Below are positions 10,790 to 22,824 of a stretch of 64,000 bases of DNA, piece after piece (within the stretch, counting starts at the first letter, position 1; each line of letters opens with the position of its first letter). The notes beneath the pieces were generated by a model. It did not search any database, was not told where the DNA came from, and saw nothing but the letters and a program-made list of their open reading frames with translations. The position numbers were made by a program, and so were the translations under genes. This DNA is from Isoetes taiwanensis (Eukaryota; Streptophyta; Lycopodiopsida; Isoetales; Isoetaceae): positions 1-64,000 of the forward strand of contig JAJEKV010000672.1 of assembly GCA_021234155.1 (NCBI GenBank), read 5' to 3'.

Positions 10790-11400
10790 TGCTCTACTTT
10801 GAAGACTTCCAAGGTAGCGGTGGCGGTTTAGATACTCTTCTTGGCATAGCGGCCCGGAGCTATGTTCAATTCCACTTTCCATGTATGGATCTAAAACAAG
10901 GCCATCAACAGGTGTAGCCACATAGTATCTCGGCTTTTCAAAATCCTCATCAATGGGGTCGGCTTCATATGGAACTTGTGCAATTGAAAGCATAAATTCC
11001 TCCACCATCATATATCACAAAATCATCGGCGTTTGGCGAGGTAAAGTTACAAGTTCAAGCATTGCTGCTTGATTCCAACCTTGATGTTGATCTTTCAACT
11101 TCCATAGTGCCATTAGAATTACTTGTATACCCGGCATGAGATTTTAAATCATAACCTTCTTCCCCAGTATTGGCGTATCCATATGTGCTTCTTTGGTTTC
11201 TTGATATAGTTTGAGACAATATTTTTCCGACTCTTGCAATCTCTCAAAGCCCCAAAAAACCATTTTTTCTCAAAGTCTAGATGAAGGAGGTAATTCATGC
11301 GGTAGCACATCTCTTGTGATGATGCATAATGCGGGCAACAACGCTTAAATGAAGGCTGCCGGGTTGGTCGTCGAGTCTTTTTTGGGCAATTATCAATCGG
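10790..11400 (-). pseudogene. broken gene of unknown family, minus strand
   Basis: Minus-strand translation across several frames gives protein-like pieces in order: RCCPHYASSQEMCYRMNYLL and then HLDFEKKWFFGALRD (about 11.24-11.36 kb); YDLKSHAGYTSNSNGTMEVE (about 11.09-11.15 kb); NADDFVIYDGGG (about 11.03 kb); and a clean frame starting at 11011 that contains YEADPIDEDFEKPRYYVATP and later CQEEYLNRHRYLGSL. The composition is gene-like and the pieces are colinear, which suggests one decayed gene or one with short introns. I do not recognise the family. Confidence 0.4.
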
Positions 11401-11439
11401 GGCGGGTATTGAATTTGTAATCTAAAAACCAAAACTTGT

Positions 11440-11955
11440 GTATAAAAATATCGTCACGTCGACCACCTCGTCACATATCGTACTAGCGTGTCATATCGTC
11501 ACATATACATCGCGGCGTGTCATATCGTCACATATCGACAATGGGCGTGTCATATCGTCACATATGCGTCGCGGCGTGTCGCCTCACGACACATCCGTCA
11601 CATCACGTCACATATACGGCGTCGCGCTCGCGGCGTCAGTCATAAACATATCACACAACCGTCCACTGGCGCAGCGTCCACTGGCGTGGCGGGTCACGCC
11701 GCGTCCGCCGGTGTGGGGCGCGACCGCACCATACGTCGCATCTGCGGTAGCGACAGCGTGACACTGCCGTCACTTTGGCGTGACACCATGTCGTCACGCT
11801 GGCGTCCGCGATGTCGAGCGTCGCACCGCTCGTGTCGAGCGTCGCACCATCGTGCATGCGGCGTGCTGCTGACGATGACGTCGCATTGGCGATCGCATGG
11901 TGGCGTTATTTCGCGGCGTCCGCGTCGCCCGGTAAATCGCAAGCCCGTCGCTAAA
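11440..11955. repeat. CG-rich simple-word repeat tract bordering the macrosatellite
   Basis: The words ATCGTCACAT, CGTCACATATCG, GCGGCGTGTC and GTCGAGCGTCGCAC recur at short irregular spacing. CpG is very frequent. The tract ends where the first array monomer begins, at about 11960. A 209-codon plus-strand frame through it and into the array is a by-product of composition and is not proposed as a gene. Confidence 0.6.
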
Positions 11956-11959
11956 AGTC

Positions 11960-13338
11960 CTCATAGTGCTCCTCATTTCTTTGCACGACTCTATCTTCTC
12001 TTCTTGGCAAAACATCAAGATTGTCTTCTTGCCTCCCATGTTCATATCTTCTCCCTGCGTCTCCATTGCATCTCCAAAATGTCTCTCGCCTCGTTGGCTC
12101 TCCACGGATGCGATTGAACCAAACTCTCGAGATCGAGTACCCTCGGTTTGTTCCGTCTGCGGAGTTTTCCTCGGCGAGGGGCCGAGACCTTTCGGTTACA
12201 CCCACGGCAGGTGAGACTCTAATGCCTCGCGACCTCTCAATACCAACACATGGGAAGAAAGCTGGAACCAAGGGTGGCGAACATGGGCATGGCAATGCAG
12301 AAACAATGCCATCGGCTCATCTTGTCGCTACCAAGCACGTCATGGCAATAGGCCATTATATGGACACCACTTGCGGTTTAGATTAGCATGCAAATGATGA
12401 TGCTCACATGGGTATACCATGCAAGTGTGCACCATGCACTCGAGCATCCCATGCATGCATTCACTTGCATGATGCAGGAATGGGCCGCGACTTGTCTTTA
12501 TGCGTTATGCATGTGGAATTAGAGGATGAACCATAAGAGATCACTAAGAGCAAGCCGACCTAATGCAAGCCAACCCTTCCTCGCATAGCCGAGGGGTTTA
12601 GAAACGGTGATCTTGAACCGCGCGAGCTAATTCCCAAGGAAATTTACCCAAGTGCCTCTCCATATTGGGAAAATGCAGCGAATGCATCCGGCGAGGTGTT
12701 TTGCCATAATGGAAATAACTTTTTACGGCTCATAAAATGAAAATTTAGCCCCATTTTGCGGATAGAGGAGACTAAGACCTTTTGAGCGGCGGTAAGGTCA
12801 TATCAAGCGGAGTTAGGATCTTTGACTTATAGTGTTTTTATCGTTTGTTTACGTGGATAACAAAATTAAAACAACACATCTTTGTGCATTGCAACTCCTT
12901 GTTGGTTCTAGCAAAAAGTAGGGGCATTGTCTACCTCAAACAAAACATCCGCCAATGTACAAAAATAAGGACCCTCCTTTAAGTTATGGGACCCGAGAAC
13001 TTCAAGCATCCCTAGCGTCGGGCGTCTTAATGTGGTACATCAATGATGAAAGATTCCTACTTGTATAAAATGCATGTGCACATTGTAAAGGCAAGATTTA
13101 CGGATCCACGAGTTTCATCAATTAGTAATGTTAGTCCGAGGCGACTTTTAGACCAAATTACTGGTTTATAATTCAATAGAACTTGTCCTTGTCTACCTTT
13201 TGCGATCGTAAGTAAAATTGGGTTTAAATACGGATAGCGTTAAAATTACCATGGAACCCGATGCCCAAGAAGCTACTAAACAAAGGACAAAATCACGAAC
13301 CTTTGCATGAGAAAATAAAAAGTCGTTTTATGTGATTA
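11960..13338. repeat. macrosatellite unit 0 (5'-truncated, type A)
   Basis: The unit starts abruptly at the TCATAGTGCTCCTC segment, about 380 bp short of a complete monomer start, and continues to the next TGATCCG. This is the left boundary of the array, with unrelated CG-rich sequence on the other side. No target duplication or transposon end is apparent at the boundary. Confidence 0.8.
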
Positions 13339-13648
13339 TGATCCGTTGTTCTATTACATTTGGCTCTATGCCATGGAACAATGCAATTTCTATGCCACTA
13401 GCAAGGGCGGATCCTTCTTGCCCTCCTCTCCTCGCGTTAGTATTAGCGCTCTCCCTTCTCTCGTCGGCTTCCGTCCCATCCTCTCTCACGGATCTTGGCG
13501 TTCACCTCTTCTAGTGTCCCTTTCCACTTCTCGACTTTCAAAGTCCCTAATCTTGGCTCCCTCTCCATTCCCTCACGCCATCTCTCTCCCGGCACTAGCT
13601 CCTCTCCATCCTCTCTGGTCATTTTCTCTCTGCGCCTAGTGTCGACAA

Positions 13649-14065
13649 TCATGTCATAACCCAAATGCTCCCCACGTTCCCTATCTTCCCTTCTTGAGAG
13701 CTGATCAATCTCATAGTGCTCCTCATTTCTTTGCACGACTCTATCTTCTCTTCGTGGCAAAACATCAAGATTGTCTTCTTGCCTCCCATGTTCATATCTT
13801 CTCCTCGTCTCCATTGCATCTCCAAAATGTCTCTCGCCTCGTTGGCTCTCCACGGATGCGATTGAACCAAACTCGAGGTCAGTACCCTCCTCGGTTTGTT
13901 CGCGTCTGCGGGATTCCCTCGGCGAGGGGCGAGACCTTTCGGACACACCAACGGCGAGTCGGACTCTAATGCCTCATGACCTCTCAATACCAACACATCG
14001 GAAGAAGAAGCTGGAACCAAGAGGGTGGCGAACATGGCTGCAAGCAATGCGAGAAACAATGCCAT
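13649..14065 (-). other. candidate small-protein frame inside the macrosatellite unit
   Basis: A 138-codon minus-strand frame opens with MALFLALLAAMFATLLVPAS, a good signal-peptide-like stretch, and continues through polar sequence including GGKKTILMFC. Recognisable versions of the N-terminus occur in units near 15.8, 17.6, 23.5, 25.3, 35.9 and 60.4 kb, but small indels shift the frame differently in each. An overlapping minus-strand frame (13443-13946, 167 codons, very rich in R and E) is equally open. I do not recognise either product. Because the composition keeps many frames open in this segment, coding status is unproven. Confidence 0.25.
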
Positions 14066-14097
14066 CGGCTCATCTTGTCGCTACCAAACGCGTCATG

Positions 14098-14200
14098 GCA
14101 ATAGGCCATTATATGGACACCACTTGCGGTTTAGATTAGCATGCAAATGATGATGCTCACATAGGTATACCATGCAAGTGTGCACCATGCACTTTCGAGC
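14098..14200. promoter_or_regulatory. most conserved block of the macrosatellite, TATA-like on minus strand
   Basis: The block running from GGCAATAGGCCATTATATGG through TTGCGGTTTAGATTAGCATG to the GCATGC words is almost unchanged in every unit, while flanking sequence varies. On the minus strand it reads CATATAATGGCC, a TATA-box-like word about 50 bp upstream of the ATG of the candidate small-protein frame. This is an inference from conservation and spacing only; a structural or replication-related role is equally possible. Confidence 0.3.
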
Positions 14201-15110
14201 ATCCACACATGCATGCATTCACTTGCATGGCGTCCGGAATGGAGGGGCGCGACTTGTCTTTGTGCGTTATGCATGTGGAATTAGAGGATGAACCATAAGA
14301 GATCACTAAGAGCAAGCCGACCTAATGCAAGCCAACCCTTCCTCGCGTAGCGAGGGTTTTAGAAACCGCGGTGATCTTGAACCTCACGCGAGCTAATTCC
14401 CAAGGAAATTTACCCAAGTGCCTCTCCATTATTGGGAAAATGCAGCGAATGCATCAGGCGAGGTGTTTTGCCATAATGGAAATAACTTTTTTCTGGCTCA
14501 TAAAATGAGAAAATTTAAGCCCGTTTTGCGATATAGGAGACTAAGACCTTTTTAGCGGCGATAAAGGTCATATCAAGCGGAGTTGGATCTTGACTTATAG
14601 TGTTTTTATCGTTTGTTTTCGTGGATAACAAAATTAAAACAACACATCTTTGTGCATTGCAACTCCTTGTTGGTTCTAGCAAAAAGTAGGGGCATTGTCT
14701 ACCTCAAACAAAGCGTCGCCAATGTACAAAAATAAGGACCCTCCTTTAAGTTATCGGACCACGAGAACTTCAAAACATCCCAAAGCGCCCGGGCGTCTTA
14801 ATGTGGTACATCAATGATGAAAGATTCCTACTTGTATAAAATGCATGTGCACATTGTAAAGGCAAGATTTCTGGATCACGAGTTTCATCAATTAGTAATG
14901 TTAGATCGAGAGGCGACTTTTAGACCAAATTCTTGGTCCATAATTCAATAGAACTTGTCCTTGTCTACCTTTTGCGGTCGTGGTAAAATTGGGTTTAAAT
15001 CCGGATAACGTTAAAATTACCATGGAACCCGATGCCCAAGAAGCTACTAAACAAAGGACAAATCACGAACCCCTTTGCATGAGAAAATAAAAAGTGGTTT
15101 TATGTGATTA

Positions 15111-16871
15111 TGATCCGTTGTTCTATTACATTTGGCTCTATGCCATGGAACAATGCAATTTCTATGCCACTAGCAAGGGCGGATCCTTCTTGCCCTCCTC
15201 TCCTCAGCGTTCGTATTAAGCTCTCCCTTCTCTAAATCGGCTTCCCGTCCCATCCTCCCTCTACGGATCTTGGCGTTCACCTCTTCTAGTGTCCCTTTCC
15301 ACTTCTCGACTTTCAAAGTCCCTAATCTTGGCTCCTCTCCATTCCCTCCTGCCATCTCTCTCCCCGGCACTAGCTCCTCCATCCTCTCACGGTCATTTCT
15401 CTCTCTGCCCTAGTGTCGACAATCATGTCATAACCCAAATGCTCCCCCCGTTCCCTATCTTCCCTTCTTGAGAGCTGATCAATCTCATAGTGCTCCTCAT
15501 TTCTTTGCGACTCTATCTTCTCTTAGGTGGCAAAACATCAAGATTGTCTTCTTGCCTCCCATGTTCATATCTTCTCCTCGTCTCCATTGCATCTCCAAAA
15601 TGTCTCTCGCCTCGTTGGCTCTCCACGGATGCGATTGAACCAAACTCGAGATCGAGTACCCTCCTCGGTTGTTCCGTCTGCGGGATTCCCTCGGCGGGGG
15701 GCCGAGACCTTTCGAACACACCAGCGGCGAGTGGGACTCTAATGCCTCGCGGCCTCTCAATACCAACACGGGGAAGAAAGCTGGAACCAAGAGGGTGGCG
15801 AACATGGCTGCAAGCAATGCGAGAAACAATGCCATCACGGCTCATCTTGTAAGCTACCAAGCCGCGTCATGGCAATAGGCCATTATATGGACACCACTTG
15901 CGGTTTAGATTAGCATGCAAATGATGATGCTCACATAGGTATACCATGCAAATGTGTGCACCATGCACTCGAGCATCCACACATGCATGCATTCACTTGC
16001 ATGGCGGAATGGAGGGGGGCGACTTGTCTTTGTCGCGTTATGCATGTGGAATTAGAGGATGAACCATAAGAGATCACTAAGAGCAAGCCGACCTAATGCA
16101 AGCCAACCCTTCCTCGCGTAGCCGGGGTTTAGAAACAGTGATCTTGAACCTCACGAGCTAATTCCCAAGGAAATTTACCCAAGTGCCTCTCAGGTATTGG
16201 GAAAATACAGCGAATGCATCCGGCGAGGTGTTTTGCCATAATGGAAATAACTTTTTCTGGCTCATAAAATGAGAAAATTTAGCCCATTTTGCAGATAGAG
16301 ACTAAGACCTTTTTGAGCGGCGGTAAGGTCATATCAAGCGGAGTTAGGATCTTGACTTATAGTGTTTTTATCGTTTGTTTGCGTGGATAACAAAATTAAA
16401 ACAACACATCTTTGTGCATTGCAACTCCTTGTTGGTTCTAGCAAAAAAGTAGGGGCATTGTCTACCTCAAACAAAGCGTCCGCCAATGTACAAAAATAAG
16501 GACCCTCCTTTAAGTTATCGGACCACGAGAACTTCAAAGCATCCCTGGCGCCCGGGGCGTCTTAATGTGGTACATCCAATGATGAAAGATTCCTACTTGT
16601 ATAAAATGCATGTGCACATTGTAAAGGCAAGATTTACGGATCCACGAGTTTCATCAATTAGTAATGTTAGATCGAGGCGACTTTTTAGACCAAATTCTTG
16701 GTCCATAATTCAATAGAACTTGTCCTTGTCTACCTTTTGCGATCGTGGTAAAATTGGGTTTAAATCCGGATAGCGTTAAAATTACCATGGAACCGATGCC
16801 CAGAAGCTACTAAACAAAGGACAAATCACGAACCTTGCATGAGAAAATAAAGAAGTCGTTTTATGTGATTA
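15111..16871. repeat. macrosatellite unit 2 (type A, 1761 bp)
   Basis: Full-length head-to-tail copy. It differs from unit 1 mostly by short indels of one to five bases beside CG- or CA-containing words, for example at the CTTTG...CTCTATC site and the CTTCTCTT...GGCAAAAC site. Confidence 0.88.
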
Positions 16872-18629
16872 TGATCCGTTGTTCTATTACATTTGGCTCT
16901 ATGCCATGGAACAATGCAATTTCTATGCCACTAGCAAAGGGCGGATCCTTCTTGCCCTCCTCTCCTGCAGCGTTAAGTATTGGCTCTCCCTTCTCTCGTC
17001 GGCTTCCGTCCCATCCTCCTCTCGGATCTTGGCGTTCACCTCTTCTAGTGTCCCTTTCCACTTCTCGACTTTCAAAGTCCCTAGTACTGGCTCCTCTCCA
17101 TTCCCTCCTGCCATCTCTCTCCCGGCACTAGCTCCTCTCCATCCTCTCTGGTCATTTTTCTCTCTGGCCTAGTGTAACCGACAATCATGTCATAACCCAA
17201 ATGCTCCCCCGTTCCCTATCTTCCCTTCTTGAGAGCTGATCAATCTCATAGTGCTCCTCATTTCTTTGCTGACTCTATCTTCTCTTCTTGGCAAAACATC
17301 AAGATTGTCTTCTTGCCTCCCATGTTCATATCTTCTCCTCGTCTCCATTGCATCTCCAAAATGTCTCTCGCCTCGTTGGCTCTCCCTGGATGCGATTGAA
17401 CCAAACTCTCGAGATCAGTACCCTCCTCGGTTTGTTCCGCGTCTGCGGGATTCCCTCGGCGAGGGGCGAGACCTTTCGGACACACCAGCGGCGAGTCGGA
17501 CTCTAATGCCTCGCGGCCTCTCAATACCAACACATGGGAAGAAGCTGGAACCAAGAGGGTGGCGAACATGGCTGCAAGCAATCGCGAGAAACAATGCCAT
17601 CGGCTCATCTTGTCGCTACCAAGCGCGTCATGGCAATAGGCCATTATATGGACACCACTTGCGGTTTAGATTAGCATGCAAATGATGATGCTCACATAGG
17701 TATACCATGCAAAGTGTGCACCATGCACTTTCGAGCATCCACACATGCATGCATTCACTTGCATGGGCCGGAATGGAGGGCCGCGACTTGTCTTTTGTGC
17801 GTTATGCATGTGGAATTAGAGGATGAACCATAAGAGATCACTAAGAGCAAGCCGACCTAATGCAAGCCAACCCTTCCTCGCGTAGCCGGGGTTTTAGAAA
17901 CCTGATGATCTTGAACCATGCGAGCTAATTCCCAAAATTTACCCAATTGCCTCTCGGTATTGGGAAAATTACGAATGCATCGGCGAGGTGTTTTGCCATA
18001 ATGGAAATAACTTTTTCACGGCTCATAAAATGAGAAAATTTTGCCCGTTTTACAGATAGAGGAGACTAAGACCTTTTTGAGCGGCGGTAAGGTCATATCA
18101 AGCGGAGTTAGGATCTTCGACTTATAGTGTTTTTATCGTTTGTTTTAAGTGGATAACAAAATTAAAACAACACATCTTTGTGCATTGCAACTCCTTGTTG
18201 GTTCTAGCAAAAGTAGGGGGCATTGTCTACCTCAAACAAAACATCCGCCAATGTACAAAAATAAGGACCCTCCTTTAAGTTATCGGACCACGAGAACTTC
18301 TCTCTGTCCCAAGTGCGGGCGTCTTAATGTGGTACATCAATGATGAAAGATTCCTACTTGTATAAAATGCATGTGCACATTGTAAAGGCAAGATTTACGG
18401 ATCGAGTTTCATCAATTAGTAATTCCCGTCGGAGGCGACTTTAGAAGAAAATACTTGGTCCATAATTCAATAGAACTTGTCCTTGTCTACCTTTTGCGAT
18501 CGTGGTAAAATTGGGTTTAAATCACGGATAGCGTTAAAATTACCATGGAGCCGATGCCCAGAAGCTACTAAACAAAGGACAAATCGAACCCCTTCCATGA
18601 GAAAATAAAGAAGTGGTTTTATGTGATTA
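16872..18629. repeat. macrosatellite unit 3 (type A, 1758 bp)
   Basis: Full-length copy carrying the variant CCTAGTACTGGCTCC. That variant recurs in the units that follow the Helitron junctions at 35218 and 63472, suggesting shared ancestry of those units. Confidence 0.88.
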
Positions 18630-21600
18630 TGATCCGTTGTTCTATTACATTTGGCTCTATGCCATGGAACAATGCAATTTCTATGCCACTAGCAAGGGCG
18701 GATCCTTCTTGCCCTCCTCTCCTTTTTTAAGTTTAGCTCTCCCTTCTCTAAATTAAAACTTCCGTCCCATCCTCCTCTCACGGATCTTGGCGTTCACCTC
18801 TTCTAGTGTCCCTTTCCACTTCGACTTTCAAAGTCCCTAGTAAGGCTCCTCTCCATTCCCTCACCGCCATCTCTCTCCCGGCCACTAGCTCCTCTCCATC
18901 CCTCTGGTCATTTTCTCTCTGCACCTAATTGCCGACAATCATGTCATAACCCAAATGCTCCCCCGTTCCCTATCTTCCCTTCTTGAGAGCTGATCAATCT
19001 CATAGTGCTCCTCATTTCTTTTTGACTCTATCTTCTCTTAGGTGGCAAAACATCAAGATTGTCTTCTTGCCTCCCATGTTCATATCTTCTCCTCGTCTCC
19101 ATTGCATCTCCAAAATGGCTCTGCGCCTCGTTGGCTCTCCACGGATGCGATTGAACCAAACTCTCGAGATCGAGTACCCTCCTCGGTTTGTTCCGCGTCT
19201 GCGGGATTCCCTCGGCAGGGCGAGACCTTTCCGGACCACACACCAGCGGCGAGTCGGACTCTAATGCCTCATGGCCTCTCAATACCAACACGCCGGAAGA
19301 GAAGCTGGAACCAAGAGGGTGGCGAACATGGCTGCAAGCAATCGAAAACAATGCCATCGGCTCATCTTTATCGCTACCAAACGCGTCATGGCAATAGGCC
19401 ATTATATGGACACCACTTGCGGTTTAGATTAGCATGCAAATGATGATGCTCACATAGGTATACCATGCAAGTGTGCACCATTTTCGAGCATCCACACATG
19501 CATGCATTCACTTGCATGGCCGGAATTCCCGGGACTTGTCTTTGTCCGTTATGCATGTGGAATTAGAGGATGAACCATAAGAGATCACTAAGAGCAAAGC
19601 CGACCTAATGCAAGCCAGCCCTTTTTCCTTTAGCGGGGTTTTCCAGTGATCTTAGACCTCAGGCTAATTACCAAGGAAATTTACCCCTTTGCCTCTTATT
19701 GGGAAAATGGCGAATGCATCATCTTGTGTTTTGCCATAATGGAAATAACTTTTTTTCGGCTCATAAAATGAGAAAATTTAAGCCCATTTTTCCAGATATG
19801 AGGAGACTAGACCTTTTGAGCGGCGGTAAAGGTCATATCAAGCGGGATTAGGATCTTTGACTTATAGTGTTTTTATTTTTTGTTTCCTTTTGGATAACAA
19901 AATTAAAACAACACATCTTTTGTGCATTGCAACTCCTTGTTGGTTCTGGCAAAAGTAGGGGCATTGTCTACCTCAAACAAAGCGTGTGCCAATGTACAAA
20001 AATAAGGACCCTCCTTTAAGTTATGGGACCGCGAGAACTTCAAGACTGTCCTTTAGGCGTCTTAATGTGGTACATCCTCTATATAATAAAAATTATGTTT
20101 GTATAGAATGCATGTCTTAAAAGGCAAGCCCTTTCTCGGACGGCTTAGATTTAGAGGGCTAGATTGATTTTGAATAAACGGATTGATGGAATCGTTTCTA
20201 GAGCGTTTAGGGCTTCTTCAGCTATGGCGATTGGCATAAAATTGGCATCAATCAGAAATAATCTAAAAGGCATAATGGAACCTAGGGTTTTGTTTCCGTT
20301 GCAATTTTCTCTCTTCCTCTGTTCCCTTGTTCGACAGACATCATTCCCATAGTATGTGATGGTGAAGGTGGAGCGGATTTGGCTCTCGGCTATGGCAAAT
20401 GTCGTGGCAAATGGTACAGGGTAAATCCTTCTTGCCCTCTATTTTGTTAAAGGCCGGATGCTTCATTCCGGAGTTAGTTCGATCTTAATTGGCCATGGGG
20501 CTCTTCTTCAAAGCGGCTCCCCTTTGCATGAAGAAGATAAAGGAGTACTAGAATGATGATCTTGATTAACGAGGGGTTCAGATTTGGACTTACGAGACTA
20601 GAGCAGATGACTTTAAAATTCCTTTGCTCTTTTGAGACTTCCAATTTCGACTTTGAAGCTTTCCAAAGTTCTTTATGCCGTGAATGATTATGGATAAAGC
20701 AGAATTTCCTTATGTTTGATTATTTTTTTCAAGTTTTGTTACTCATTTGGTTACATGAGGCGAGAGAAGCACAAGTGCAGCCCAACCAAAATTGCCTCTT
20801 CTTCCTGATGAACCGAGCAAAAAATACGTAGGTAAAAACTATCAGCGAAAATCGGCGAGGGGCGTTAGGATTACCATGGAACAGTTGGTCTTTTTCTTGG
20901 CCCTTTTGAGCAAAGCGTAGCAACATGTTTTGTCTCATGGCACAAAATAAAGAGATTTGACATTAAGACTTGCTGGTGGTATGTTTGTGCATACATTTGA
21001 AACTATGCCATGGGGACATCCAACACAAATGCATTTGCCATAGCCAAAGTACCGAACAAATTGGTTTAATAGAACAGGATGCAAATTCACTAAAAAAGCT
21101 TATAGCCAAAGCACCAACAAAAGTGGTGACCTGAAATCCATGTTAAATGCTTCGTGTCCTAGAGTTTTTAAGAAAAGCGATTATCTTAAATATTTCACAT
21201 AGTTAATGGGTCTTTGGCTTTGTGTAGGAGACTGGACCTTGAAGTGTCCATGAAGTGTAGGCAACCTCTCCAATTATTTTCAACATCTCTCTCCCGGTTC
21301 AAGCTCCTCTCCATTTTTTCATTCAGTTTTTCTTTTTGTTGTTCACGGGATAAAGCAATCATGTCAAACAAATGGACATAGTTCCCTATCTTCCCTTCTT
21401 GAGCTGATCAATCTCATAGTGCTCCTCATTTCTTTGCCCAACTCTATCTTCTCTTTGGCAAAACATCAAGATTGTCTTCTTGCCTCCCATGTTCATATCT
21501 TCTCCTGCGTCTCCATTGCATCTCAAAATGTCTCTCGCCTCGTTGGCTCTCCACGGATCTAATTGAACCAAACTCGAGCATATACCCTCCTCGGTTGTTC

Positions 21601-22824
21601 GCGTCTGCGGATTCCCCTTCGGCGAGGATGGGAGACCTTTCGGTACACCTTCTAAGGAGGAGTCAAACTCTAATGCCTCTGAGACCTCTCAATACCAACA
21701 CATTGAGAACGGAACAGGGAGGCTTGGCGAACATGGCTGCAAGCAATTTTGCGAGAAACAATGCCATCGGCTCATCTTGTGGTGCTACCAAGCGTCATGG
21801 CAATAGGCCATTATATGGACACCACTTGGTGGTGTTTAGATTCTTAAATGCAAATGATGATGCTCACAAAGGTATACCATGCAAGTGTGCACCATGCACT
21901 CGAGCATCCACACATGCATGCATTCACTTGCATGGCGGAATGGACATATTAAAACTTGTCTTTGTCGTTATGCATTATGGATATTATTAAGGATGAACCA
22001 TAAAAACAATCACTAATTAACATTAAAGCGGACCCTAATGCAAAACCAACCCTTCCTCAATGCGTAGCGGGGTTTAGAAACAACGGTGATTTGAACGCCG
22101 CGAGCTAATAAAGGCCAATGTTTTACCCAAGTGCCTCTGGTCTATTATAGGGAAAATTGCGAATGCATTTATGAGGTGTTTTGCCATAATGGAAATAACT
22201 TAAACGGCTCATAAAATGAAAAATTTAGCGGATTTGTCAATGAAGGAGACTAAGACCTTTTCAGCGGCATTAAGGTCATATCAAGCGGAGTTTGGATCTT
22301 CGACTTATAGTGTTTTTATCGTTTGTTTTATCATTGGATAACAAAATTAAAACAACACATCTTTGTGAAAATTGCAACTCCTTGTTGGTTCTAGCAAAAG
22401 TAGGGGCATTGTCTACCTCAAACAAAAGCGTCGCGCCAATGTACAAAAATAAGGACCCTCCTTTAAGTTATCGGACCACGAGAACTTCAAGCTTTTCAAT
22501 GAAGCGTGGGGCGTCTTAATGTGGTACATCCAATGATGAAAGATTCCTACTTGTATAAAATGCATGTGCACATTGTAAAAGCAAGATTTTACGGATTAGT
22601 TTCATCAATTAGTAATGTTAGATCCAAAGGCGACTTTAAGACCAAATTACTAGTCCATAATTCAATAGAACTTGTCCTTTTTGCGATGTCTTCGTAAAAT
22701 TTGGGTTTAAATCCGGATAACATTAAAATTACCATGGAACCCGATGTGCAGAAGCTACTAAACAAAGGACAAATCACAAAACCTTTGCATGAAAGAAAAT
22801 AAAGAAAGTGGTTTTATGTGATTA
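18630..22824. repeat. disturbed macrosatellite interval, two or more units mixed with other sequence
   Basis: The first 1.45 kb (to about 20084) is an increasingly eroded type-A unit. After GTGGTACATCC the sequence alternates between array words and foreign words for about 1.3 kb, and recognisable array order resumes at about 21385 (TTCCCTATCTTCCC) and becomes type B by about 22.0 kb. The foreign words match, in order, the non-array stretch at 60.8-62.6 kb. An assembly or consensus mixture is the simplest reading, although real insertion followed by decay cannot be excluded. Confidence 0.7.

Larger units (their letters stand above)
13339..15110. repeat. macrosatellite unit 1 (type A, 1772 bp)
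   Basis: A complete and relatively clean unit, useful as a reference. In order it holds a pyrimidine-rich first third (CTCCTCTCC words), the segment that is open on the minus strand, a nearly invariant GGCCATTATATGG block, a GCATGC-rich block, and an AT-rich last third with GTGGTACATC. Confidence 0.88.

Noticed and set aside
11488-12117. 209-codon plus-strand frame across the CG-rich tract into the array
   Set aside because: It spans the junction of two unrelated repeats and has the biased composition of both. No motif or conserved relative in other monomers.
13771-14139. Plus-strand frames of 120-144 codons in most monomers (MSSCLPCSYLLL...)
   Set aside because: They recur, but so do frames on the opposite strand over the same bases. 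The pyrimidine-rich composition lacks plus-strand stops, and small indels change the endpoints freely. Nothing favours this strand as coding.
20084-20110. TCTATATAATAAAAATTATG as a third Helitron 5' head
   Set aside because: The preceding base is C rather than A, no matching CTAG end was found, and the surrounding sequence is the suspected consensus mosaic.
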